Shown here piece by piece: positions 1 through 8,308 of a stretch of DNA of 64,000 nt. The stretch is from an uncultured Paracoccaceae bacterium (lineage in GTDB: Bacteria > Pseudomonadota > Alphaproteobacteria > Rhodobacterales > Rhodobacteraceae), in contig CALDUK010000008.1 of the NCBI GenBank assembly GCA_937924905.1, positions 1 through 64,000 of the forward strand. The letters run 5' to 3'. The translations under genes were made by a program, and so were the position numbers. The notes beneath the pieces are model-generated. The model had not been told where the DNA came from. It saw nothing but the letters and a program-made list of their open reading frames with translations, and made no database searches. Numbering within the stretch: the stretch's first letter is position 1; the number at the start of each line of letters is the position of its first letter.

Positions 1-1019
1 TCATCGCTGAAGTGGTCGAACGCTGGACCGGCATTCCGACGACAAAAATGCTGGAAGGCGAGCGTGAAAAACTGCTGCGCATGGAAGACGAACTGGGCAA
101 GCGCGTGATTGGCCAGACCTCTGCCATGACGGCGGTGTCTAACGCCGTGCGCCGGGCGCGCGCCGGGCTTCAGGATGAAAACCGGCCGTTGGGGTCGTTT
201 CTGTTTCTTTGGCCAACGGGTGTCGGCAAGACCGAACTGACCAAAGCACTGGCCGAGTTTCTGTTTGACGACGACAAGGCGTTGGTGCGCATCGATATGT
301 CCGAGTTTATGGAAAAGCACAGCGTTGCCCGCCTGATCGGAGCGCCTCCGGGCTATGTCGGGTACGACGAAGGCGGTGTTTTGACCGAAGCAGTGCGGCG
401 CAGGCCCTATCAGGTGATCCTGTTTGACGAGGTCGAAAAAGCGCATCCCGAAGTCTTCAACGTGCTTTTGCAGGTTCTGGATGATGGTGTGCTGACCGAT
501 GGGCAGGGCAACAGGGTTGATTTCAAGCAAACGCTGATCATCCTGACGTCAAACCTTGGGTCGCAGGCGCTTAGCCAATTGCCTGAAGGGTCAGACCCCA
601 GCGATGCGCGGCGCGATGTGATGGATGCGGTAAGGGCGCATTTCCGGCCCGAGTTTCTGAACCGTCTGGATGACATGATCGTCTTCGACCGTCTGGCGCG
701 TGGCGATATGGATGGCATTGTCCGCATTCAGCTAACCCGGCTTGAGAAACGTCTGGCCAAACAGGGCATAACGCTGGATCTGGATGATGCCGCCAAAACC
801 TGGCTGGCCGATGAAGGCTATGACCCGGTCTATGGCGCGCGTCCGCTGAAACGTGTCATCCAGCGCAGTTTGCAGAACGAATTGGCGGAATTGCTGCTGG
901 CCGGCGACATCGGAGAAGGCGACACAGTGCAGGTGTCGGCAGGCACCGAAGGGCTGATTGTTGGCGACCGGGTTGCGCGGTCAAACCGGCCGCCACCGGC
1001 GGATGCGGTGGTTCACTAA
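1..1019 (+). CDS. clpB: ATP-dependent chaperone ClpB, C-terminal part (5' end outside window)
   Basis: This is the C-terminal part of the ClpB/Hsp104 disaggregase, which rescues aggregated proteins with DnaK. The reading frame is open from base 3, so the gene begins before the window. Visible landmarks are the middle-domain end (VVERWTGIP), the second AAA+ domain with Walker B ([10 protein letters not shown]), sensor 1 (LTSNLGS), an arginine-finger region ([10 protein letters not shown]) and sensor 2 (GARPLKR). The Walker A loop reads WPTGVGKT rather than the near-invariant GPTGVGKT: codon 210-212 is tgg, one base from ggg. That could impair nucleotide binding in NBD2 or be a sequencing error. 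A hairpin terminator follows the stop codon. Confidence 0.96.
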   Translation, partial: IAEVVERWTGIPTTKMLEGEREKLLRMEDELGKRVIGQTSAMTAVSNAVRRARAGLQDENRPLGSFLFLWPTGVGKTELTKALAEFLFDDDKALVRIDMSEFMEKHSVARLIGAPPGYVGYDEGGVLTEAVRRRPYQVILFDEVEKAHPEVFNVLLQVLDDGVLTDGQGNRVDFKQTLIILTSNLGSQALSQLPEGSDPSDARRDVMDAVRAHFRPEFLNRLDDMIVFDRLARGDMDGIVRIQLTRLEKRLAKQGITLDLDDAAKTWLADEGYDPVYGARPLKRVIQRSLQNELAELLLAGDIGEGDTVQVSAGTEGLIVGDRVARSNRPPPADAVVH

Positions 1020-1024
1020 ACCTG

Positions 1025-1056
1025 AAAAGGGCTGCGCGAAACGCGTGGCCCTTTTT
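1025..1056 (+). terminator. Rho-independent terminator after clpB
   Basis: A hairpin with arms AAAAGGGC and GCCCTTTT, extended inside by CGCG/CGCG around a short A-rich loop, starts six bases after the clpB stop and ends in five T residues. Confidence 0.85.
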
Positions 1057-1142
1057 CACGCGTAGTCTGCCGAAAACCGGAAACAGTTCTTGTCTGTTGG
1101 TGCCTTTGTCGGCGAAAAACCGAGGTATTCTCGGGTTAAAAA

Positions 1143-1165
1143 GGCAGATTTGCGTAAAATCTGCC
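1143..1165. promoter_or_regulatory. Perfect 9-bp inverted repeat, possible operator
   Basis: GGCAGATTT, five bases, then AAATCTGCC form a perfect inverted repeat about 70 bp upstream of the next gene. It has no T-run, so an operator is more likely than a terminator. The binding protein is unknown. Confidence 0.4.
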
Positions 1166-1236
1166 GAAGCAGCCACATCGCTGCCGCAAATTGTTCACAA
1201 TACAATCGCAAGTTCTAACCAGAATTGAACCGTTGG

Positions 1237-1692
1237 ATGTCAGAAAAAGAGGAGCGCGCAAGCGTACCGAGCATGAACAAGATCCATCGTATTGCCGGGT
1301 TGCGTATCAGCCGTATTGAAGACGCTGAAGGCGTTTGTCCTGGTCAGAACCGAAACCGTTTGCCCGATCTCGAACCCCCGGAAGAGCGGTTGCAGCGCCA
1401 AAGAAGTAACATTTTTTCGTCGGATGCGATTTCCCTCTCGCATGCCTCGGCGGTCGAAGATGTCTTCACGGCGGTGGACCGCGCGGAACATAACGATCTG
1501 ACGGCGCGCATCACGGTTTACGCAATGAACCTGACGGTCATGGCTTTTGCCTTGCCTGTGGGCCTTGCGCTTTTGTTGATGAATGTCCTGGGCGGTGAAA
1601 ACCTGCGTACGACGGCGCATATCATGGCGTTGACGGGGCTGTTTTCGGCTTTGATGACGGCAAACCCCGGTCTGTTCAGCACATTTCTTTAA
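1237..1692 (+). CDS. Conserved hypothetical membrane protein
   Basis: I do not recognise a family. The 151-residue product has a charged, disordered-looking N-terminal half with many Arg, Glu and Gln residues. Its C-terminal third carries two hydrophobic segments (around ITVYAMNLTVMAFALPVGLALLL and HIMALTGLFSALM), so it is probably anchored in the inner membrane with a cytoplasmic N-terminus. The ATG at 1237 is preferred over an upstream TTG at 1225. An internal ATG at 1273 is also possible; no start has a strong ribosome-binding site. The stop codon overlaps the stop of the opposing DUF3445 gene within a shared TTAA. Confidence 0.6.
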   Translation: MSEKEERASVPSMNKIHRIAGLRISRIEDAEGVCPGQNRNRLPDLEPPEERLQRQRSNIFSSDAISLSHASAVEDVFTAVDRAEHNDLTARITVYAMNLTVMAFALPVGLALLLMNVLGGENLRTTAHIMALTGLFSALMTANPGLFSTFL

Positions 1693-2486
1693 GGCGTTTG
1701 ACCGCTTTCCAGCCGCCCCAGCGTTTCGCGCTGGGGCTGCGTCAGGTTGTCCAGCGCGACGACAAACGTGTGGATGGTGAACACCACCGCATCTGCGCCC
1801 GGCAAACGGCGCAGCGTCTGACGTTCAGACCGAACATAACGCGCATTCTCGATGCGGCGATGCGGGACCGCCCGGTCTTCTGATCGGGGCGTGAACAAAT
1901 CCGGTTCGGGATACAAAAGCGCGTTTCCCCGCCGCAATATCTGCCCGGGCTTCAACCCATCGAACAGCCGCTGCACCCGCCGCGCCAGATCAGGCGAATA
2001 GGCCGGAACCGGACGGTGGATCGCCGTCAGCGGCTTGCCCATCTTTTCGTCCAGGGTCCATTGCGCCGGAAAACACAATATGGCCCCGGTCAGAACATGC
2101 CCGTCCGGCCCCGCTTGCATCAGACAGATATCCGCCTGCTGTAACCGCCCCAGCGTCAAAAGCGGCATGTCGCGATCAATGGAAATCACAACGCCGTCGG
2201 GGCGATGGATGGCGTCGCCATTGAACCGATAGCCGGGGTCGGTGCGCAGGGCGTCAAGCGCAAGTTCCAGACATTCTTGCGCGGCAGCTTTGGCTTTGGG
2301 TGCAACCCTATGGACGTCACCCGCACGGGTTTCGATCAGGTGATCCCGCAACGCCATTTGCCCTGTGAACGCGTCATCGCGGATCAGCCAGTCATCCGGT
2401 GGAACCGGTTCCACCCCCGGCAACCGCCAGGTCGTTTTCGCCAGCCACGGCGCAAACGGCAGGTGGGTTTGCAAAACGGGTTTCAA
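1689..2486 (-). CDS. DUF3445 family (heme-dependent oxidative N-demethylase alpha-like)
   Basis: The product matches the DUF3445 family, whose characterised members are subunits of heme-dependent oxidative N-demethylases that act on small methylated amines. Family landmarks are the N-terminal HLPFAPW, LPGVEPV, GQMALRDHLIE and the ISIDRDMPLLTLGRLQQAD block. A TTG start at 2486 is chosen because AAGGAG lies six bases upstream and the N-terminus then has the family length (265 aa). It is transcribed away from dddP with about 93 bp between the starts, so shared control is possible. The true substrate is unknown. Confidence 0.8.
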   Translation of the reverse strand: MKPVLQTHLPFAPWLAKTTWRLPGVEPVPPDDWLIRDDAFTGQMALRDHLIETRAGDVHRVAPKAKAAAQECLELALDALRTDPGYRFNGDAIHRPDGVVISIDRDMPLLTLGRLQQADICLMQAGPDGHVLTGAILCFPAQWTLDEKMGKPLTAIHRPVPAYSPDLARRVQRLFDGLKPGQILRRGNALLYPEPDLFTPRSEDRAVPHRRIENARYVRSERQTLRRLPGADAVVFTIHTFVVALDNLTQPQRETLGRLESGQTP

Positions 2487-2579
2487 CAAAGGCTCCTTCT
2501 CGCCATGTGTCGCTGCAAATGCCTTTGCATGTCGCAAATCAACCGGACGAGGCCCAATTCAGCGTTTGAAACTTCTTAT

Positions 2580-3923
2580 ATGAACACATGGCACCGTGAC
2601 ACTCGCAAAATCGACCCGGCACGCGGCGCGCGGTTGGGGGACAACACGCCCAATGACGCCGACCGGGTTGAAATCGGGCCGACGCTTTTGGCGTTGCGCG
2701 AATGGGAAACGGCGGGGCTCGCGCTGCCCGATTTGACGGCAATGCGCGAATATCGCTGGCGGCGGCTGACCGGCCATATCGTGGCGCGCGATTTTGGTGC
2801 GCTTCTGGTCTTTGATCCGCTGAACATCCGTTACGCGACCGACAGCACCAATATGCAGCTTTGGAACGCGCATAACCCGTTCCGCGCTCTGTTGATCTGC
2901 GCCGATGGGCATATGGTAATCTGGGATTACAAGAACGCGCCTTTCCTGACGCAGTTCAACCCGCTGGTGAAAGAGGTCCGCTCGGGCGCGTCGTTCTTCT
3001 ATTTTTCCGGCGGCGACAAATGCAATGACGTGGCTGCAAAATTTGCCAGCGCCGTTCGGGACGTTGTGCGCGACCATGGCGGCGGCAATATGCGGTTGGC
3101 GGTCGACAAGATCATGTTGCATGGCGCGCGTGCGTTGGAAGCGGCGGGATTCACGCTGGAAGAGGGTGAAGAACTGACCGAAAAAGCGCGGTCGGTCAAA
3201 GGCCCGGACGAAATCAAAGCCATGCGCTGCGCCAGCCATGCCTGCGAAGCGTCCTGTGCCGCAATGGAAGACTATGCGCGCGCGCACGGCCCCACCGGTG
3301 ATGTCAGCGAAGACGATATCTGGGCGGTGCTGCATGCTGAAAACATCCGCCGCGGGGGGGAATGGATCGAGACCAGGCTTTTGTCCACCGGCCCCCGCAC
3401 CAACCCCTGGTTTCAGGAATGCGGGCCACGGCGGATGCAGAACAATGAAATTCTGGCTTTCGACACCGACCTTGTCGGCAGTTACGGCATCTGCGTCGAT
3501 ATCAGCCGGACCTGGTGGATCGGCGACCGCCCGCCCCGCCAGGACATGATCGACGCGATGCGCCACGGGCATGACCATATCATGTCCAATATGAAATTGA
3601 TCAAACCCGGCGCGCAGATCGAAGATATACAAGACAATCTGCACCGTCTGGACGACAAATATCAAAAGCTGAAATACGGCTGCGCGATGCACGGGGTTGG
3701 TTTGTGCGATGAGTGGCCGCATGTGGATTACCCCGACACGATGACGAAGGGCGCGTTCGATTACGCTCTGGAACCCGGCATGGTTCTATGTGTCGAAGCA
3801 CTGGTCAGCGAAGAAGGCGGGGATTTTTCGATCAAACTGGAAGATCAAGTGTTGGTCACCGAAGACGGGTTTGAGAACCTGACGAAATACCCTTTTGACC
3901 CGGCGCTTATGGGTCAGGTTTGA
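2580..3923 (+). CDS. dddP: Dimethylsulfoniopropionate lyase DddP
   Basis: DddP is an M24-metallopeptidase-fold enzyme that cleaves dimethylsulfoniopropionate to dimethyl sulfide and acrylate. The 447-residue protein follows characterised roseobacter DddP nearly end to end, starting at the typical N-terminus (RKIDPxRGAxLGDNTPND). All six metal-ligand positions known for the family are present at identical numbering: D295, D297, D307, H371, E406 and E421. The block MHGVGLCDEWP distinguishes DddP from ordinary Xaa-Pro peptidases. No signal peptide is seen, so it is cytoplasmic. The ATG at 2580 fits homologous N-termini; the upstream open frame has no family similarity. No transporter or acrylate-utilisation gene is adjacent. 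Confidence 0.95.
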   Translation: MNTWHRDTRKIDPARGARLGDNTPNDADRVEIGPTLLALREWETAGLALPDLTAMREYRWRRLTGHIVARDFGALLVFDPLNIRYATDSTNMQLWNAHNPFRALLICADGHMVIWDYKNAPFLTQFNPLVKEVRSGASFFYFSGGDKCNDVAAKFASAVRDVVRDHGGGNMRLAVDKIMLHGARALEAAGFTLEEGEELTEKARSVKGPDEIKAMRCASHACEASCAAMEDYARAHGPTGDVSEDDIWAVLHAENIRRGGEWIETRLLSTGPRTNPWFQECGPRRMQNNEILAFDTDLVGSYGICVDISRTWWIGDRPPRQDMIDAMRHGHDHIMSNMKLIKPGAQIEDIQDNLHRLDDKYQKLKYGCAMHGVGLCDEWPHVDYPDTMTKGAFDYALEPGMVLCVEALVSEEGGDFSIKLEDQVLVTEDGFENLTKYPFDPALMGQV

Positions 3924-3969
3924 CGTAGACTTGGCCGTTCAGATCGTTGCGCCGCGTAGATGCGCGCCG

Positions 3970-4040
3970 CGAAAAAAGGGGAGCTCTGCTCCCCCGCTCG
4001 CCATGCTCGCCCCCCTCGGGATATTTTTGCCAAGAAGAAA
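3970..4040. repeat. Intergenic repeat copy A, between convergent dddP and fmt
   Basis: A perfect 7-bp hairpin (GGGGAGC, loop TCT, GCTCCCC) is followed by a C-rich stretch and then by CTCGGGATATTTTTGCCAAG and an A-rich run. Related arrangements occur near 18390 and 43825, also between convergent genes. It probably terminates transcription of dddP and extends into the 3' end of fmt. Confidence 0.6.
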
Positions 4041-4041
4041 A

Positions 4042-4938
4042 TCAGAGCCGGTCGGGCAGGGTGAGGCCGCGCAATAGTTTATCCGCGGCCATGGGGGCTT
4101 TGCCCTGACGCTGGGCGTCCAGGATCTGCACCGCCCCTGTCCCGCAAGCAATGCAGAACCCGCCCAGATGGGTGCCAGGTTCGCCTAAGCCGTCGGTTGG
4201 CACAGCGCGCAACAGTTTTAAGCGTTCGTCAGCCAGCGGACACCAGGCCCCTGGATACGGCGACAGCCCGTTGATATGGCGCGCGACCTCGAACGCGGTC
4301 GGGGTCCAGTCGATACGGGCTTCGGCCTTGTTGATCTTGGCGGCATAGGTAATGCCGGTGTCTGGCTGGGGCTGGGGCGTCAGGCCCGATGGGCGGTCCA
4401 GCGCGTCAACGATCAGGCGTGCGCCCATGGCGGACAGCCTGTCATGCAAATCGCCCGTTGTTTCAGTCGGTGCGATGGTCAGACGGTCGCGGATCAGAAC
4501 GGGCCCAGTGTCCAGCCCCGCATCCATCTGCATGATGCAAATGCCGGTTTCTGCGTCGCCCGCCATCACCGCCCGGTGGATAGGTGCGGCCCCCCGCCAT
4601 CGCGGCAGAAGCGAGGCGTGGATATTGAGACATCCGTGATCCGGCGCGTCCAAAATGGCTTGTGGCAGGATCAGCCCATAGGCGACCACCACGCCAATCT
4701 CGGCCCCCAGGGCGGCAAAATCCTGTTGTGCTGCGTCTGGTTTAAGGCTTGTTGGGTGATGCACCGTCAGGCCCAGTTCGATTGCGCGCGCGTGGACGGG
4801 CGAGGGTTGTTCTTTCTTGCCCCGGCCAGCCGGGCGCGGCGGCTGGGTATAAACGCCGACGATGTCGTGACCCGCCGCGACCAGAGCGTCCAGCGCAGGT
4901 ACGGAAAAGGCAGGCGTTCCCATGAACACCACTTTCAT
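4042..4938 (-). CDS. fmt: Methionyl-tRNA formyltransferase
   Basis: Fmt formylates initiator Met-tRNA using 10-formyltetrahydrofolate. The 298-residue protein has the formyltransferase core with catalytic N105, H107 (in [16 protein letters not shown]) and D143 (in [12 protein letters not shown]), and a C-terminal OB-like tRNA-binding domain. Its ATG overlaps the TGA of the upstream deformylase-like gene as ATGA, so translation is probably coupled. With def it forms the usual operon that adds and removes the N-terminal formyl group. Confidence 0.96.
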   Translation of the reverse strand: MKVVFMGTPAFSVPALDALVAAGHDIVGVYTQPPRPAGRGKKEQPSPVHARAIELGLTVHHPTSLKPDAAQQDFAALGAEIGVVVAYGLILPQAILDAPDHGCLNIHASLLPRWRGAAPIHRAVMAGDAETGICIMQMDAGLDTGPVLIRDRLTIAPTETTGDLHDRLSAMGARLIVDALDRPSGLTPQPQPDTGITYAAKINKAEARIDWTPTAFEVARHINGLSPYPGAWCPLADERLKLLRAVPTDGLGEPGTHLGGFCIACGTGAVQILDAQRQGKAPMAADKLLRGLTLPDRL

Positions 4939-5423
4939 CTCTTGGCCGCCTTCTTCAGCAACATGGTGCGTTTCGTTCGGCTGAGGTTGTCGAAATACAT
5001 GCGCCCGTTCAGGTGGTCGATCTGGTGTTGAACGGATGTGGCCCAAAGGTCTTCGAACGCGCGGGTCTGTTCAACGCCGTCCGCATCCAGAAAGCGGACC
5101 GTCACGCGGGCCGGACGCGTGACCTTGGCCGACACGCCCTGCAAATTGGGCGAAGCTTCTTCAAAGGTGAATGTCTGGTCCGATTGCGCCAGAAGTTCCG
5201 GGTTTGCCATGCGTACAACCTGCCCGCGTTCTTCGGAACAATCGACGATGGCCAGCCGCAGGCCCACCCCGATTTGTGGTGCGGCCAGACCATAGCCTGG
5301 CATCGCTTCCATAATCTCGAACATCTCGTCCCATATCGCGCGATGATCATCGGTGACGGTGTCGACCGGTTCGGCCACCTGTGTCAGGCGCTTGTCAGGC
5401 CATGTCAGAAACTCACGTGGCAT
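4935..5423 (-). CDS. Peptide deformylase-like protein, probable pseudoenzyme
   Basis: The 162-residue protein has the deformylase fold and motif 1 ([10 protein letters not shown], residues 43-52). Motif 2, normally EGCLS with a metal-ligand Cys, reads EASPN (residues 89-93), and motif 3, normally HExDH, reads HQIDH (133-137). It has therefore lost the metal-binding cysteine and the catalytic glutamate, and deformylase activity is unlikely. It lies 24 bp after def and overlaps fmt by ATGA, so it is kept within the formyl-methionine operon. A regulatory or ribosome-associated role is possible but inferred. Confidence 0.85.
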   Translation of the reverse strand: MPREFLTWPDKRLTQVAEPVDTVTDDHRAIWDEMFEIMEAMPGYGLAAPQIGVGLRLAIVDCSEERGQVVRMANPELLAQSDQTFTFEEASPNLQGVSAKVTRPARVTVRFLDADGVEQTRAFEDLWATSVQHQIDHLNGRMYFDNLSRTKRTMLLKKAAKR

Positions 5424-5447
5424 CAGGCGGGGCCTTTGGCAGACGGG

Positions 5448-5966
5448 TCACGCCCGCGCCTTTTCACGTTTCAGTTTTTGCATCTTGCGGGTGATCATCT
5501 GCCGTTTCAGCGGTTTCAGATAGTCGATGAACAGTTTGCCATCCAAATGATCCATTTCGTGTTGCACGCAGGTGGCCCAAAGCCCGTCAAAACGCGCCGA
5601 TTGATCTTGCCCGTCCAGCGATGTCCAGGTGACCTCGACCTCGGCGGGGCGTTCGATGTCGTTATAGATCTCGGGGATCGACAGACAGCCTTCTTCGTAG
5701 ACGTTCTTTTCCTCCGAGCTCCATTTGATCTCGGGGTTGATCAGCACCATTGGCTTTGGGTCTGCATCCTCGTCCTTGATACAATCCATCACCAGCATGC
5801 GCTTCAGCACACCGACCTGAGGCGCGGCAAGCCCGATGCCGGGGGCGTGGTACATCGTCTCTAACATATCCTCGGCCAAAGCTCTCAACTCGGCCGGGTC
5901 AGACACGGGTTCAGTCACGGTTTTCAACCGCGGATCAGGGTGGATCAGGATATCTCGCAAAGCCAT
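5448..5966 (-). CDS. def: Peptide deformylase
   Basis: This metalloenzyme removes the formyl group from nascent proteins. All three motifs are intact: GIGLAAPQ (43-50), EEGCLS with ligand C94, and HEMDH with H136, E137 and H140. The protein is 172 residues long from the ATG at 5966, which is preceded by GGGG and gives the usual MALRDILxxPDPRL N-terminus. It is the first gene of a def, def-like, fmt operon. Confidence 0.96.
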   Translation of the reverse strand: MALRDILIHPDPRLKTVTEPVSDPAELRALAEDMLETMYHAPGIGLAAPQVGVLKRMLVMDCIKDEDADPKPMVLINPEIKWSSEEKNVYEEGCLSIPEIYNDIERPAEVEVTWTSLDGQDQSARFDGLWATCVQHEMDHLDGKLFIDYLKPLKRQMITRKMQKLKREKARA

Positions 5967-6063
5967 ATTCCCCACTTAAGCGAAGCCGCGTTTCGGGACA
6001 AGCGGGGGTCTTGCGGGTTGAGTGTTCCCTGCTAGTGTCAAGCGGCTGAAATGTGGGGCAGTT

Positions 6064-7236
6064 ATGAGCTTTGACTTCGATATCCAATTGAAATTGCGGG
6101 GCACGCATACATCGAAATATGACCATATGAGCAAGGCCTATGGGTTGGATGACCCGGACCTTATCCCGATGTGGGTGGCGGATATGGACTTTCCAGCAGC
6201 CCCTGCCGTTCTTGCGGCCCTTCAGGCCGAAGTCGACCGGGGCTATCTGGGGTATTTCGGGGATCTTCTGCCGGTTCAAACCGCCGTGTCCGACTGGTAC
6301 CGCGATCAACATGGCTGGGGGGTGGACCCGTCCCACGTGCGTCTGACACATGGGGTGATCAGCGGCTATGGCGTGACGCTTGCGACCTGTACCCAACCGG
6401 GCGACGAGGTGATCGTGTTCTCGCCGGTCTACCACGCGTTTTACCGCCAGATTGAGGCGATGCACCTAAAGGTCAAGGAAAGCCGGCTTGTCATCAAAGA
6501 CGGCGTTTTCCACATGGATCTCGATACGCTTGCAAGCCAGATGACCGGGCGTGAAAAAGCATTGACGCTGTGTACGCCGCATAACCCCGCCGGCCGCGTC
6601 TGGACAGACGATGAATTGCGTGCCGTCGCCCGGTTTTGTGCCGACCACGACTTGGTCCTGATCTCGGACGAAATTCATATGGACCTGACCTTCCCGGGGG
6701 TTCCGTTTACGCCAACGGCGGTGGCGGCGCCTGATTGTCTGGACCGGCTGGTGGTCATCACGGCGGCGTCCAAGGGTTTCAACCTGGCAGGCGGCGAAAC
6801 CGGTTTGTTGATTGCGCCCGATGCCGCGTTGCGCGCCAAGATCGACAAGGTCATGGCTGACCGCGAAGCGACGCCCAACCGGTTTGGGGCGGTGATGACC
6901 AAGGCGGCTTTTGCCGAAAGCGCCGAATGGTCAGCGGCGGTGCGCGCCTATATTGCCGAGAATTTTCGCATCTTTGCCGACCGGATCGGCGCGCTGCCCG
7001 GTGTGTCGGTCATGCCGATGCAATCGACCTATCTGACATGGGTTGATTTCACTGCACTTGGGATGAGTGATGCCGAATTGATCAAGCGCATTCACGACGC
7101 CAAAGTCGTACCCAACAAAGGCACCGAGTTCGGAACAGGCGGATCAGGTCACGCGCGTTTCAACATCGCGCTGCCGCGCCAGACCATGCTGACCGCCATC
7201 GAACGGTTGGAACAGGCATTTTCCGACCTTCAGTAA
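6064..7236 (+). CDS. MalY/PatB-type PLP-dependent aminotransferase or C-S lyase
   Basis: This is a fold-type I PLP enzyme of the MalY/PatB subgroup, often active as cystathionine beta-lyase. The 390-residue protein has the subgroup start (PDLIPMWVADMDF), a substrate-loop block (YLGYFGD), ISDEIHMDL and the PLP lysine K237 in ASKGFNLAG. The ATG at 6064 follows a G-rich site (GTGGGGCAG). Beta-lyase activity on sulfur amino acids is likely from the family, but an aminotransferase role cannot be excluded. The end overlaps the convergent phosphoesterase gene by seven bases. Confidence 0.88.
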   Translation: MSFDFDIQLKLRGTHTSKYDHMSKAYGLDDPDLIPMWVADMDFPAAPAVLAALQAEVDRGYLGYFGDLLPVQTAVSDWYRDQHGWGVDPSHVRLTHGVISGYGVTLATCTQPGDEVIVFSPVYHAFYRQIEAMHLKVKESRLVIKDGVFHMDLDTLASQMTGREKALTLCTPHNPAGRVWTDDELRAVARFCADHDLVLISDEIHMDLTFPGVPFTPTAVAAPDCLDRLVVITAASKGFNLAGGETGLLIAPDAALRAKIDKVMADREATPNRFGAVMTKAAFAESAEWSAAVRAYIAENFRIFADRIGALPGVSVMPMQSTYLTWVDFTALGMSDAELIKRIHDAKVVPNKGTEFGTGGSGHARFNIALPRQTMLTAIERLEQAFSDLQ

Positions 7237-8021
7237 GCCGCCGACGCTTGTGCAGGCAGACCCACGTCTTCGAAATGGACAACCGCGTTCGGGCCGTCGC
7301 TCAGGATAATGCCATAGGCGCCCGGTTCGTCGATGGAATGGTCCGTACCCCGTTGGCCCAAACGCATTGGCATCTGGTGGCAGGGGCTTTTGAAAACCGT
7401 GATCGGCACCCCACCGATAGAGGCATGGATCGTGCGGTGAATATGGCCCGCAAAAACATGCGTAACGGTGTGGCGTCGGATCACGTCCAGAAACGCATTG
7501 GCATTTCTAAGCCAGATCGCATCCATTCCGTCGAAACCGGTGCGAAACGGCGTGTGATGCAGGAATACCAGACATGGTTTGTCTGCGCTGGCCAATGCGG
7601 CGTCCAGCCAGTTCAGCCGCGCCGCGCACAACCAGCCGGAATGCGCAGGCCGGGCATTTTCGTCCAGCGAGTCCAGCGTCACCAGACGCATATCGGGCAG
7701 ATCAATGGTGCTTTGCACGAACCCCGCCGTATCCACCGACACATTTGGAAAGACGTGTTGAAAATTTGTCCGCCGGTCGTGATTGCCCAAAAGAAAACTG
7801 ACCGGCCAAGGCGCATCTGCCAAAACATCGCGCAACGCCTTGTAAGACGCGATTTGCCCGAAATGGGTCAGGTCGCCCAGCAACAGCAGTCGGTCTGCGT
7901 CAGGCTGATGGCTGCACGCGTGATCCAGTACGGCGCGCAATCGTTCCATCGGGTCCAGCCCAATGATCTGGCGCGACCCGTCTGTCAGGTGCAGGTCGGT
8001 CATCACCAAAAGCTTGGCCAT
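7230..8021 (-). CDS. Calcineurin-like metallophosphoesterase (CpdA/Icc-like)
   Basis: A 263-residue cytoplasmic phosphoesterase. The dinuclear metal-site motifs appear in order: DLHL (9-12), GDLT, GNHD, HHTPF and GHIHR. This arrangement is that of class III cyclic-nucleotide phosphodiesterases and related phosphodiesterases, so cAMP hydrolysis is one possibility and glycerophosphodiester hydrolysis another. It is nine bases downstream of the NfeD-like gene on the same strand and may be cotranscribed with the stomatin pair. Confidence 0.85.
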   Translation of the reverse strand: MAKLLVMTDLHLTDGSRQIIGLDPMERLRAVLDHACSHQPDADRLLLLGDLTHFGQIASYKALRDVLADAPWPVSFLLGNHDRRTNFQHVFPNVSVDTAGFVQSTIDLPDMRLVTLDSLDENARPAHSGWLCAARLNWLDAALASADKPCLVFLHHTPFRTGFDGMDAIWLRNANAFLDVIRRHTVTHVFAGHIHRTIHASIGGVPITVFKSPCHQMPMRLGQRGTDHSIDEPGAYGIILSDGPNAVVHFEDVGLPAQASAAY

Positions 8022-8029
8022 GCGGTTAT

Positions 8030-8308
8030 TCAGTCTTCGTTGATATCATGCTCGAAATGCTTCACCTGACCGCGCCGTACCCCCATCATAGGCCGCAAAA
8101 GCAACCAGGCCACCAGAGAGATCACCCCGAAGACAAGGATCAACAAGGGCAATGACCCCGCCAGCCCCGGGGCCCCAAACAACAGGGCCAGGCCAACGCC
8201 GGCCGCGCCGATGGCAAAGCCAAGGATGATCTGCGTGGGTGCAAAAATCTCAACGATACCCAGAACCACCGCCCCGATCATCCAGACCCACCAAAGCGCC
8301 CACCACAT
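8030..8308 (-). CDS. NfeD-like membrane protein
   Basis: A short (92 aa) NfeD-family protein with an aromatic-rich N-terminus, two or three hydrophobic helices (GAVVLGIVEIFAPTQIILGFAIGAA, SLPLLILVFGVISLVAWLLL) and a short charged C-terminal tail. The family usually forms membrane complexes with SPFH-domain proteins. The ATG at 8308 overlaps the TGA of the upstream stomatin gene (TGATG) and follows AGGAAA, so translation is coupled. It lacks the larger protease domain of long NfeD proteins. Confidence 0.85.
   Translation of the reverse strand: MWWALWWVWMIGAVVLGIVEIFAPTQIILGFAIGAAGVGLALLFGAPGLAGSLPLLILVFGVISLVAWLLLRPMMGVRRGQVKHFEHDINED

Noticed and set aside
2559..3722. 387-codon minus-strand frame opposite dddP
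   Set aside because: Antisense shadow with irregular composition.
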